Assembly (NCBI GenBank): GCA_964397045.1 | Contig: CAYNHF010000011.1 | Location: 66,358 to 130,357, forward strand | From: CAYNHF01 sp964397045 | GTDB lineage: Bacteria > Actinomycetota > Acidimicrobiia > Spongiisociales > UBA5794 | Direction: 5' to 3' | DNA length: 64,000 nucleotides | Shown: positions 8,043-15,649 of the stretch, in pieces | How the letters are laid out: the number at the start of each line of letters is the position of its first letter | Position numbering within the stretch: the stretch's first letter is position 1 | Program-made: the position numbers and the translations under genes | The notes under the pieces: model-generated | Seen by the model: the letters and a program-made list of their open reading frames with translations, nothing else | Databases searched by the model: none | Told to the model about the DNA's origin: nothing

Positions 8043-9166
8043 CTGCTCCGGTGCGATGGGAGGCAGTTGCTGCTGCGGGCGCCGCACGCACGGGGCGGCT
8101 GATGACGCCGCACGGCTCGGTGGACACACCAGGGTTCATGCCCGTGGGCACCAGGGGATCGGTGAAAGGAATCGATGCACAGGATCTGCGCAGGCTCGGT
8201 GCCGAGATGATCCTGGCGAACACCTACCACTTGTCGCTTCGCCCTGGTGAGGGCGTGGTAGCCGCCCTCGGTGGCATCCAGCAGTTCACCGGTTGGCGCG
8301 GGCCGATCCTCACCGACTCCGGCGGGTACCAGGTGTTCTCATTGGCGCCGCGGCTGTCCGAAGCCGAGGTCGTCTTTCGCTCCGTGTATGACGGTTCGGA
8401 GGTCAGGCTCAGCCCGGAACGAGCCATGGCGATTCAGGAGTCGCTCGGTTCCGATATCGCGATGGTGCTCGACGTGTTGGTCGGGTTGCCTGCGCCCCGG
8501 GTCGAGGTGGAAGCCGCCATGCAGCAGTCGCTGCGCTGGGCCGCGCGAGCGCTGGCCGCCAGGCGTCGCGAGGATCGGGCGGTGTTCGGCATCGTGCAAG
8601 GCGGTACCGATCCCGACCTCAGGGCAGAGTCGGCTGCGGGGACGGCGGCGTTGGGTTTCGACGGGTTTGGCATTGGGGGTCTCTCGGTGGGTGAGGGCCG
8701 CGAAGCACGCAATCGGGCCCTGGAGGCCTGCATTCCGGAACTGCCGGAGGACAAGACCCGGTACGTGATGGGCCTTGGCGACACGGAGGGGCTCGTCGAC
8801 GCGGTTGCCCGCGGCGCCGACCTTTTCGACTGCGTGCTGCCGACCCGTCTCGCCCGCCACGGCACGGCGCTTCATCCGCACGGTGATCTGTCGATGCGGA
8901 GTGCCGCGAATGCCTCCGATTCCCGCCCGATCCAAGACGACTGTGGCTGTCCAACCTGTGAGCACTACAGCAGGGGGTACATACGACACCTGCTCGCGAC
9001 CAGAGAGCTCAGCGGCGGGCGTCTCCTCACGCTGCACAACCTGCACTACACGTTGGATCTCCTGCGACGGCTGCGTGACGCGGTCGTCACCGGCGACTTC
9101 GAAACGCTGGCTGCGCAGGTTCTCGCTGCCCGGAAGATCGGCCAGCCGGACGTGACCCGGATCTGA
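8039..9166 (+). CDS. tgt: tRNA-guanine transglycosylase
   Basis: Tgt (375 residues) exchanges guanine 34 of GUN-anticodon tRNAs for preQ1. The catalytic aspartate is in LFDCVLPTR, the substrate aspartate in the DSGGYQVFSL segment is present, and the zinc site is complete (CGCPTC followed by a distant LHNLHY histidine). GIGGLSVGEG matches the substrate loop. One oddity: the usual MAFDEC segment reads MVLDVL, so the Glu and Cys after the binding Asp are replaced by Val and Leu. It is coupled to queA by ATGA, so insertion and modification of the base are made together. Confidence 0.94.
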   Translation: MTAPVRWEAVAAAGAARTGRLMTPHGSVDTPGFMPVGTRGSVKGIDAQDLRRLGAEMILANTYHLSLRPGEGVVAALGGIQQFTGWRGPILTDSGGYQVFSLAPRLSEAEVVFRSVYDGSEVRLSPERAMAIQESLGSDIAMVLDVLVGLPAPRVEVEAAMQQSLRWAARALAARRREDRAVFGIVQGGTDPDLRAESAAGTAALGFDGFGIGGLSVGEGREARNRALEACIPELPEDKTRYVMGLGDTEGLVDAVARGADLFDCVLPTRLARHGTALHPHGDLSMRSAANASDSRPIQDDCGCPTCEHYSRGYIRHLLATRELSGGRLLTLHNLHYTLDLLRRLRDAVVTGDFETLAAQVLAARKIGQPDVTRI

Positions 9167-9257
9167 CCTGTGCAGTGTTGGTTTATCGCACAACCCACTA
9201 ACGTACGTGGCCGCCCGGCGCCACTGCGGGCGATGAGACACTTTTTCGGAGGCTTTC

Positions 9258-9620
9258 GTGGCACACCTGATGACTCTCGGCACCATGCTGCTTGCGCAAA
9301 CGGACGCTGAGTCCGATGCAACATCCGGGTTCGATCCGTCGTTCCTCATCCTGATGCTCGTGGTCGGTGCCGGCCTCTATTTCGTCATGATCGCACCGGC
9401 GCGGCGCCGTCAAAAGCAGGTCGGTGAGGTACAGCGCGGTGTCGATATCGGCGACGAGATCCGCACGGTGGGCGGCATCTACGGCATCGTCACCGGAACC
9501 AGCGAGGACCGGCTCACCATCGACGTGGGTGGTGGAACGACACTCCACATCGACCGTAGGGCGGTGGGAGAGCGACTCACCGAAGACCCCGGAGAAGAAG
9601 CAGAGGAAGAGGAAGGATGA
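9258..9620 (+). CDS. yajC: Preprotein translocase accessory subunit YajC
   Basis: Small membrane protein (120 residues) that forms the SecDF-YajC complex with SecYEG. One transmembrane segment (SFLILMLVVGAGLYFVMIAP) is followed by the family's basic stretch RRRQKQ and the conserved core around VDIGDEIRTVGGIYGIV. The C-terminus is strongly acidic (EEAEEEEG). The GTG start is supported by CGGAGG at 9247-9252. The 91 bases before it contain a weak TAACGT hexamer and a GC-rich inverted repeat but no clear terminator. The stop overlaps secD by ATGA. Confidence 0.92.
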   Translation: MAHLMTLGTMLLAQTDAESDATSGFDPSFLILMLVVGAGLYFVMIAPARRRQKQVGEVQRGVDIGDEIRTVGGIYGIVTGTSEDRLTIDVGGGTTLHIDRRAVGERLTEDPGEEAEEEEG

Positions 9621-11131
9621 ATCGCCGCCGGCTGTGGCTCTCCCTCATCGGATTTCTGGCGCTGACGTTCGGTTCGTTCGCCATAGTGCTCGCGTTGGGG
9701 TGGACGCCGCAGTTGGGCCTCGACCTGCAGGGCGGTTTTCAGGTCGTGCTGACCGCCCCTCCCGGTACCGACTCCGAAGTGCTGGACAAGTCGGTGGAGA
9801 TCATGCGGCGCCGCATCGAGAACGTCGGCAACGTGCAGGAACCGGTGATCACCGTTCAGGGCGAACGTCGCATCCTCGTCCAGCTCCCCGGGGTGCAGGA
9901 CCAGGAACGGGCTTTGCAGGCGGTGGGGGAGACCGGACAGCTTTCGTTCCGGCCGGTCCTCGACGCCCAGATCGTCAGCCCTGCCTTTACCAACGGGATT
10001 CTGCCGCTCCCCGATGAGTTCCTGGACGACACGACCAGCACAACGAGTACGACGGCCGTGCTGGCTTTACCAGACAACCTCGACCCGGATAGCGGTCTCA
10101 CGATCGTCGACGAGGTGACCGACCAGGCCTTTCTGGCTTCGACGGACGGGCTGGTGTATTGGGTCGACGGTGCCTTCCTGACCGGGTCCGACATCACGGG
10201 TGCCTCCGCGCTCTTCCAGGGCACATCAGGGAGCGGGTGGGTAGTCGTCCCCGAGTTCACTGCGGAAGGAGCGGTGAAATTCGAAGCGGCGACTGCCGAG
10301 CTTTCGTTCTTCGCGGTAGGCGACCCGCGACGCCAACTTGCGATTGTTGTTGACGGGTCGGTGGAGTCTGCCCCGCAAATCGCGGCAGATGTGGCGCCCG
10401 GGGTCGGTCTGGACGCCAACCAGGTTGTCATTACGGTCGGCAGCCAGGAAGAAGCTGAGGACCTCGCCACCTTGCTGCGATACGGTGCCCTGCCCACCAC
10501 CTTCGAACGAGAACAGCAGACATCGGTTTCGGCGACGCTCGGTGAGGACTCGCTCCGGGCCGGTCTCCTCGCCGGTATCGGGGGGCTCATCCTGGTCGCA
10601 CTGGCCTTGATGCTGTACTACCGGGCGCTCGGCATGGTGGCAGTTGTGGGGCTCGGGGTATTCGGCACGCTGCTCATCACGGTGTTGATCCTGCTCGGTC
10701 AGTTCCAGGGGACGACGCTGACCCTCGCGGGAGTCACCGGCATCATTGTGTCCATCGGCATTACCGCAGACTCGTACATCGTCTACTTCGAGCGCATCAA
10801 GGAAGAGTTTCACCATGGCCGACCGCTGCGGGCCGCTGTAGATGGCTCCTTTCCTCGCGCCTTCCGCACCATCCTCACCGGCGACTTCGTCACCTTCTCC
10901 GGAGCGATCTTGTTGTGGGCGCTCGCGATCGGATCGGTGAAGGCCTTCGCCATCACCCTGGGTATCGCCACCGTGGTCGACGTGGTCGTCGCCTACTTCT
11001 ACACCCGACCCGCCGTGGCGCTCATGGTGCGCGGACCGCTGGGTGATGGAGGCTTCTGGAGCATCCGAGGTGCCATGGGAACGGGGTCTGAACGGCAGGC
11101 TGCTCCGGAGCGACACGAGGTGTCGGTATGA
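9617..11131 (+). CDS. secD: Protein translocase subunit SecD
   Basis: RND-like membrane protein (504 residues) that uses the proton motive force to complete Sec-dependent export. The first transmembrane segment is followed by LGLDLQGGFQV (family motif) and the large periplasmic P1 domain. The C-terminal five-helix bundle contains the SIGITADSYIVYFERIKEE segment with the family's charged residue. A low-complexity Thr/Ser run (DDTTSTTSTTAV, around residue 138) lies inside P1, a variable position in actinobacterial SecD. It overlaps yajC and secF by ATGA. Confidence 0.95.
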   Translation: MNRRRLWLSLIGFLALTFGSFAIVLALGWTPQLGLDLQGGFQVVLTAPPGTDSEVLDKSVEIMRRRIENVGNVQEPVITVQGERRILVQLPGVQDQERALQAVGETGQLSFRPVLDAQIVSPAFTNGILPLPDEFLDDTTSTTSTTAVLALPDNLDPDSGLTIVDEVTDQAFLASTDGLVYWVDGAFLTGSDITGASALFQGTSGSGWVVVPEFTAEGAVKFEAATAELSFFAVGDPRRQLAIVVDGSVESAPQIAADVAPGVGLDANQVVITVGSQEEAEDLATLLRYGALPTTFEREQQTSVSATLGEDSLRAGLLAGIGGLILVALALMLYYRALGMVAVVGLGVFGTLLITVLILLGQFQGTTLTLAGVTGIIVSIGITADSYIVYFERIKEEFHHGRPLRAAVDGSFPRAFRTILTGDFVTFSGAILLWALAIGSVKAFAITLGIATVVDVVVAYFYTRPAVALMVRGPLGDGGFWSIRGAMGTGSERQAAPERHEVSV

Positions 11132-12180
11132 GCCTGTGGACCGATCTCTACAACGGACGTACCCATTTTGACTTCGTCTCACATTGGAAGCGCTGGTTCA
11201 CCTTCTCGGGCGTGCTCATCGTCATTTCACTGGTGGCGCTGTTGACCAGGGGCTTCGATCTCAGCATCGATTTCACGGGCGGCACCATCGTTACGGTCGA
11301 GAACTCGACCGACGAGACCGTCGCCACCTACCGCAGTGCCCTGACCGCCGTCGGCCAGGAAGGGGCGGTGGTGCAGATCACCGGGACCAATCAGGTCGTG
11401 GTGCAGACCGAGTCGCTGCCGTCCGGCGACCAGGACGCCCTCGTCAACACCGTGGTTGCCGTTGCAGGTCAGGCATTCGACGAGGCCAACGTTGATGCCG
11501 TCGGTCCCAGTTTCGGCGCTGAGATCACGCAGCGGGCGATCCAAGCACTGGTCGTCTTTCTCGTGGTGATTGCCCTCTTCATCACGTGGCGGTTCCAGTG
11601 GAAGATGGCGATCGCGGCGCTCGCCGCGTTAGCGCACGACCTCATCATCACGGCCGGGATCTACTCATTGCTCGGTTTTCAGGTGACTCCAGCAACGGTG
11701 ATCGCCATCCTCACCATCCTCGGGTATTCCCTCTACGACACCGTGGTGGTGTTCGACAAGATCGAAGAGAACACCGCCGAGCTGCACGGGCGCTATACCT
11801 ACACGGAGATCGCCAACCTGTCACTCAACCAGGTGCTGATGCGGTCGATCAACACCTCGTTCACGTCGCTGCTGCCGATCGGGAGCCTGTTGTTTGTCGG
11901 GTCCTACCTGCTCGGTGCGGCGACATTGCGTGAGTTCGCGCTCGCCCTGTTCATCGGAGTGAGCATCGGCACGTACTCTTCGATCTTCATCGCCACGCCG
12001 CTGCTCACGCTCTGGAAAGAGCGTGAGCCCGAGTGGCAGCGGATGCAACGCCGCAAGGTCCGTCGCGACGGTACCGGTGGTGCCGTGCCGGTAAGTGCGG
12101 GTGTCGCCGAGGCCCAGGCTGAGCTGCGGGACACGGGCGCTGTGCCGCGGCCACCGAGAAAGCGGAAGAAGCGGCGGTAA
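11128..12180 (+). CDS. secF: Protein translocase subunit SecF
   Basis: SecF (350 residues) pairs with SecD in the Sec accessory complex. Six transmembrane segments are visible, with the conserved FDLSIDFTGGTIV near the N-terminus, the charged-membrane motif AALAHDLIITAGIYSLLGF, and LTILGYSLYDTVVVFDKIEEN. The C-terminal tail is long and basic (RKKRR-like end PPRKRKKRR), as in other actinobacterial SecF proteins. The ATG overlaps the secD stop. apt follows after nine bases. Confidence 0.95.
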   Translation: MSLWTDLYNGRTHFDFVSHWKRWFTFSGVLIVISLVALLTRGFDLSIDFTGGTIVTVENSTDETVATYRSALTAVGQEGAVVQITGTNQVVVQTESLPSGDQDALVNTVVAVAGQAFDEANVDAVGPSFGAEITQRAIQALVVFLVVIALFITWRFQWKMAIAALAALAHDLIITAGIYSLLGFQVTPATVIAILTILGYSLYDTVVVFDKIEENTAELHGRYTYTEIANLSLNQVLMRSINTSFTSLLPIGSLLFVGSYLLGAATLREFALALFIGVSIGTYSSIFIATPLLTLWKEREPEWQRMQRRKVRRDGTGGAVPVSAGVAEAQAELRDTGAVPRPPRKRKKRR

Positions 12181-12189
12181 GCTCCCTCT

Positions 12190-12720
12190 ATGAATGAGGC
12201 TGTCTACCGCGCACATATTCGCGACATTCCGGACTTCCCCGAGCCTGGGATTCTCTTCAAGGACATCACGCCGCTGCTGGCGAATCATGATGTCTTCAGC
12301 GCGTCCGTGGACGCGCTTGCCCAGCCGTTCTTCGATGTCGGCATCACCAAGGTGGTAGGGATCGAGGCGCGCGGTTTCATCTTTGCCGCACCGGTCGCCA
12401 ACCGACTCGAGGCGGGTTTCGTGCCGATCCGCAAGGCGGGCAAACTGCCGCACGAGATCCAGCACATCGAGTACGACCTCGAGTATGGGACGGATAGGAT
12501 CGAGGTCCATCGCGACGCCATCACCGGCAACGACCGGGTCCTCGTGGTAGACGACGTGCTTGCCACCGGCGGGACCGGAGTGGCGGCGGTCGATCTGATC
12601 CAGGCGCTCGGCGGTGAGGTGGTGGCGTTCTCGGTGCTGGTGGAACTCGGGTTCCTGGATGGGCGAAACCGGCTGGTGGACACCCCGGTGCACGCTCTGG
12701 TGCACTATGCCGGTTCTTGA
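12190..12720 (+). CDS. apt: Adenine phosphoribosyltransferase
   Basis: Salvages adenine to AMP using PRPP. The 176-residue protein has IRDIPDFPEPGILFKDITPL near its start, a family hallmark, and the PRPP-binding loop VLVVDDVLATGGTG. TAAGCT at 12178-12183 lies six bases before the ATG, and no Shine-Dalgarno is present, so a leaderless transcript separate from secF read-through is possible. Its 3' end overlaps the proposed start of rel by 14 bases, the order found in most Actinomycetota (secF-apt-rel). Confidence 0.94.
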   Translation: MNEAVYRAHIRDIPDFPEPGILFKDITPLLANHDVFSASVDALAQPFFDVGITKVVGIEARGFIFAAPVANRLEAGFVPIRKAGKLPHEIQHIEYDLEYGTDRIEVHRDAITGNDRVLVVDDVLATGGTGVAAVDLIQALGGEVVAFSVLVELGFLDGRNRLVDTPVHALVHYAGS

Positions 12721-14842
12721 GTCACAGCCGACCGGCCGGTCTGAAGAAGAGATCCTCGCTTCACTCGTCGCCGTTCACGCCATCCACCATCCAGACGAGC
12801 CACAGGAACGGGTGGTTGCTGCGTATGAACTGGCAGCCAAGGCACATGCCGGGCAGATGCGCCAGACCGGAGATCGCTACATCACGCACCCGATGATCGT
12901 TGCCGAGATTCTCGCGGGCTACGGCATGGATGCCACGACGCTGGCCGCGGCCCTACTCCACGACGTGGTCGAAGACACCGGTGTGACCCTGGCGATGGTC
13001 GAAGATGAGTTCGACACCGAGACTGCACAACTCATCGACGGGGTCACCAAACTCGACCGGATCAAGTTCTCGAGCCGCGAACAGCAGCAGGCTGCGACGA
13101 TCCGCAAGATGGCGATTGCCATGGCCAAGGACATCCGCGTCCTGGTGATCAAGCTGGCGGACCGCCTGCACAATATCCGAACGATCACGCCACTGCCGGA
13201 GGAGAAGCAGCGCAGAGTGGCTTCAGAGACATTGGAGGTCTACGCGCCTCTTGCCCATCGGCTCGGCGTGCAGGAAATCAAGCACGAGATGGAGGAGACG
13301 TGTTTCGGGGTGTTGTATCCGAAACGCAAGGCGGAACTCGAGGAGTTGGTGCGAAGGCGAGCGCCCGAGCGTGAGGTGCAAGTCGAGAAGGTGATGAGTG
13401 AGGTGGCCGCGGCGCTGTCGGACGCCGGGGTCGATGCCGAGATCACCGGAAGACCGAAGCACCTCTATTCGATCTACCGCAAGATGGTTGCCTCCGGCCT
13501 GGCGTTCGAGGAGATCCACGACCTGATCGGCATCCGGATCATCGTGCCCGAGATCCGTGACTGCTACGCAGCACTCGGCATGATTCACACGATGTGGGCC
13601 CCGATTCACGGGCGATTCAAGGACTACATCGCGACTCCGAAGTACAACCTCTACCAGAGCCTGCACACGACGGTGGTGGGTCCGGACGGCAAGGCACTCG
13701 AGGTGCAGATACGCACCGAAGAGATGCATCTGCGCGCAGAGCACGGAATTGCAGCCCACTGGCGGTACAAGGAAGGGGTCTCCCCACCGGCAGACATGCC
13801 GCTGGTGCGGGACATCCGGGAGCTGCAGGAGGGTGCCACCAATCCTGAAGAGTTTCTCGCCGACCTCAAGCTCGACCTCTATCAAGATGAGGTCTTCGCG
13901 TTGACGCCGAAGGGAGACGTGCACACGCTGCCGGTTGGTGCCACACCCGTCGACTTCGCGTACCGGATCCATACCGACGTCGGTCATCGTTGCGTTGGTG
14001 CCAAGGTCAACAGTCGCCTCGTCCCACTGTCGACCCAGCTCGAATCGGGCGACATCGTCGAAATCATCACTTCCAAACGCAAGGATGCTCACCCCAGCCG
14101 TGACTGGCTGGACTTCACCAAGTCGAGTCGGGCGACCAGCAAGATCCGGCAGTGGTTCAGCCGCGAACGGAGGGAAACTGCACTCCAGGACGGCAAGGAC
14201 TTCATCGCGAAGGCGATCCGGCGCGAAGGCCTCGGGGTGTCCGCTCCCGGCAGGGAGAAGCTCCTTTCAGGGGTCGCGGCAGACCTGGGGTACGACAGTC
14301 TCGACGCCCTGTACGTTGCGGTCGGTGACGGAAGACTGAGCGCCCAGACGGTGGCCAATCGCCTCGCGAACGTCGTGCAGCCGGACAGCGTCGAAGAAGA
14401 GGAGTTGCTGGCTCCGATCACGCGACCGCGCCAGCCACGCCCGTCTCGGGGAGTCGTCGTCGAGGGAATGGACGACCTACTCGTTCGGCTGGCGCGCTGT
14501 TGTGGGCCGGTGCCCGGAGACGACATCATCGGGTTCGTCACGATCGGCAGGGGAGTGTCTGTCCACCGCGCAGACTGTGGCAACGTCGGCGCGCTCGAAG
14601 AGCGGTCCGAGCGGATGATCGATGTGAGTTGGGCGCCGAGCCAGACCGGGTCATTCTTCGTGTGGATCCAGGTCGAAGCGCTCGACCGTCCTCGCCTCCT
14701 CAAGGATGTCACTACGTCACTGTCTGACCACGGCGCGAATATCCACGCCTCGTCCTCGGCGACGGGGCGCGACCGAATCGCCAAACTCCGCTATGAGGTG
14801 GAGCTCTCCGACCCCCAACTCCTGGAGCGGGTCATCGCCTAG
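12707..14842 (+). CDS. rel: Bifunctional (p)ppGpp synthetase/hydrolase, C-terminally truncated by an amber codon
   Basis: Long RelA/SpoT homologue that makes and degrades the alarmone (p)ppGpp. The HD hydrolase domain (LLHDVVEDT around residue 85), synthetase domain (GRFKDYIATPKYNLYQSLH; the basic RFKD form typical of bifunctional enzymes), TGS domain (FALTPKGDVHTLPVGATPVD) and an ACT domain follow in order. The frame stops at TAG 14840-14842, giving 711 residues, but the conserved end of the ACT domain continues in the same frame for 25 codons (14843-14917), then TGA at 14918-14920 would overlap the next ATG as ATGA. The truncation therefore looks recent, an error, or a read-through site. 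The ATG at 12707 lies inside the end of apt. Confidence 0.93.
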   Translation: MPVLESQPTGRSEEEILASLVAVHAIHHPDEPQERVVAAYELAAKAHAGQMRQTGDRYITHPMIVAEILAGYGMDATTLAAALLHDVVEDTGVTLAMVEDEFDTETAQLIDGVTKLDRIKFSSREQQQAATIRKMAIAMAKDIRVLVIKLADRLHNIRTITPLPEEKQRRVASETLEVYAPLAHRLGVQEIKHEMEETCFGVLYPKRKAELEELVRRRAPEREVQVEKVMSEVAAALSDAGVDAEITGRPKHLYSIYRKMVASGLAFEEIHDLIGIRIIVPEIRDCYAALGMIHTMWAPIHGRFKDYIATPKYNLYQSLHTTVVGPDGKALEVQIRTEEMHLRAEHGIAAHWRYKEGVSPPADMPLVRDIRELQEGATNPEEFLADLKLDLYQDEVFALTPKGDVHTLPVGATPVDFAYRIHTDVGHRCVGAKVNSRLVPLSTQLESGDIVEIITSKRKDAHPSRDWLDFTKSSRATSKIRQWFSRERRETALQDGKDFIAKAIRREGLGVSAPGREKLLSGVAADLGYDSLDALYVAVGDGRLSAQTVANRLANVVQPDSVEEEELLAPITRPRQPRPSRGVVVEGMDDLLVRLARCCGPVPGDDIIGFVTIGRGVSVHRADCGNVGALEERSERMIDVSWAPSQTGSFFVWIQVEALDRPRLLKDVTTSLSDHGANIHASSSATGRDRIAKLRYEVELSDPQLLERVIA

Positions 14843-14920
14843 ATCGGCATCATCGATGGCGTCTTCGACGTCTACCGCCTGGTGCCCGGCGGGTCGAGCC
14901 AGGCAAGACCCGACCGATGA
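14843..14920 (+). other. In-frame relic of the Rel C-terminus after the amber codon
   Basis: Twenty-five sense codons continue the rel frame after TAG 14840-14842 and encode IGIIDGVFDVYRLVPG plus a short tail, which fits the last strand of Rel ACT domains. The frame closes at TGA 14918-14920, forming an ATGA overlap with the next gene. It is listed apart because it is not translated by standard rules. Confidence 0.75.
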
Positions 14921-15588
14921 CCGTAATCATCGATGCCGGCGAGTTGTGGGCGGCGGCAACGAACTGTTACGTGGTGGCTCCAGAAGCAGGCGGACCTGCG
15001 GTGGTGGTCGACGCTCCGCCGGACCCCGAAGGGATTGGTGCCCTGCTGGCCCGCCACGACCTCACCCCGGTAGCGCTGTTGATCTCGCACGGCCATATCG
15101 ACCATGTCGGAGGGGCAGGCGCCTTCGCGGCGACGCGAGCGGTGACGACCTATCTTCATCCGGAAGACGATTTCATGAGTCGACATCCAGCCGAGGTCAT
15201 GCGGCGGCTGTTTGGTGTGGAGCTCAGCCCCGAGAGTGAGGCAGCCCTGCAACCACCTGCAGACACCGCAGTGCTCGAGGACGGGCAACACATCGAGGCC
15301 GCCGGTCTCGGCTTCGATGTCCTGCACACGCCGGGGCACTCTCCGGGTCACTGCTGCTTCTACCTCACCGGTGAGGGCGTACTGTTCTCGGCGGATCAAC
15401 TGTTCGCCGGATCGATCGGTCGCACCGATTTACCGGGGGGTGACCTCGGGACGCTGCTGGAGTCGATGCGGACCAAGGTGCTCACTCTCCCGGAGGACAC
15501 CCGGGTGCTTCCGGGCCATGGGCCTGCGACTACTCTCGCGGCCGAGCGCAGGACGAATCCCTTCCTGCAGGGGCTCCTCCAACACTGA
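14917..15588 (+). CDS. Metallo-beta-lactamase-fold hydrolase (glyoxalase II-like)
   Basis: Zinc hydrolase of 223 residues in the MBL superfamily. The first metal motif is HGHIDHVGG (HxHxDH), followed by a histidine in LHTPGHSPGH, the bridging Asp in LFSADQLFAGSIGRTD and the last His in VLPGHGP. These features resemble small glyoxalase II-like proteins found after rel in many Actinomycetota. Substrate is unknown. It would have been coupled to rel by ATGA if rel ran to 14920, which is the normal local arrangement. Alternative functions include thioesterase or lactonase activity; nothing here decides among them. Confidence 0.85.
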   Translation: MTVIIDAGELWAAATNCYVVAPEAGGPAVVVDAPPDPEGIGALLARHDLTPVALLISHGHIDHVGGAGAFAATRAVTTYLHPEDDFMSRHPAEVMRRLFGVELSPESEAALQPPADTAVLEDGQHIEAAGLGFDVLHTPGHSPGHCCFYLTGEGVLFSADQLFAGSIGRTDLPGGDLGTLLESMRTKVLTLPEDTRVLPGHGPATTLAAERRTNPFLQGLLQH

Positions 15589-15649
15589 GCGAGCGGGCGC
15601 ACCGTGCGCGCGCCGCAGCAATAACCACCGCATCTCAGGAGAACGTCTC

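Noticed and set aside
9212..9247. GC-rich inverted repeat (CGCCCG/CGGGCG) before yajC followed by TTTTT
   Set aside because: The T run begins about nine bases after the stem, so it does not have the form of an intrinsic terminator; it may just be leader structure.
10021..10070. Thr/Ser-rich stretch in SecD as a possible inserted element or repeat
   Set aside because: It is a short low-complexity loop inside the periplasmic domain, a known variable position, with no target-site duplication.
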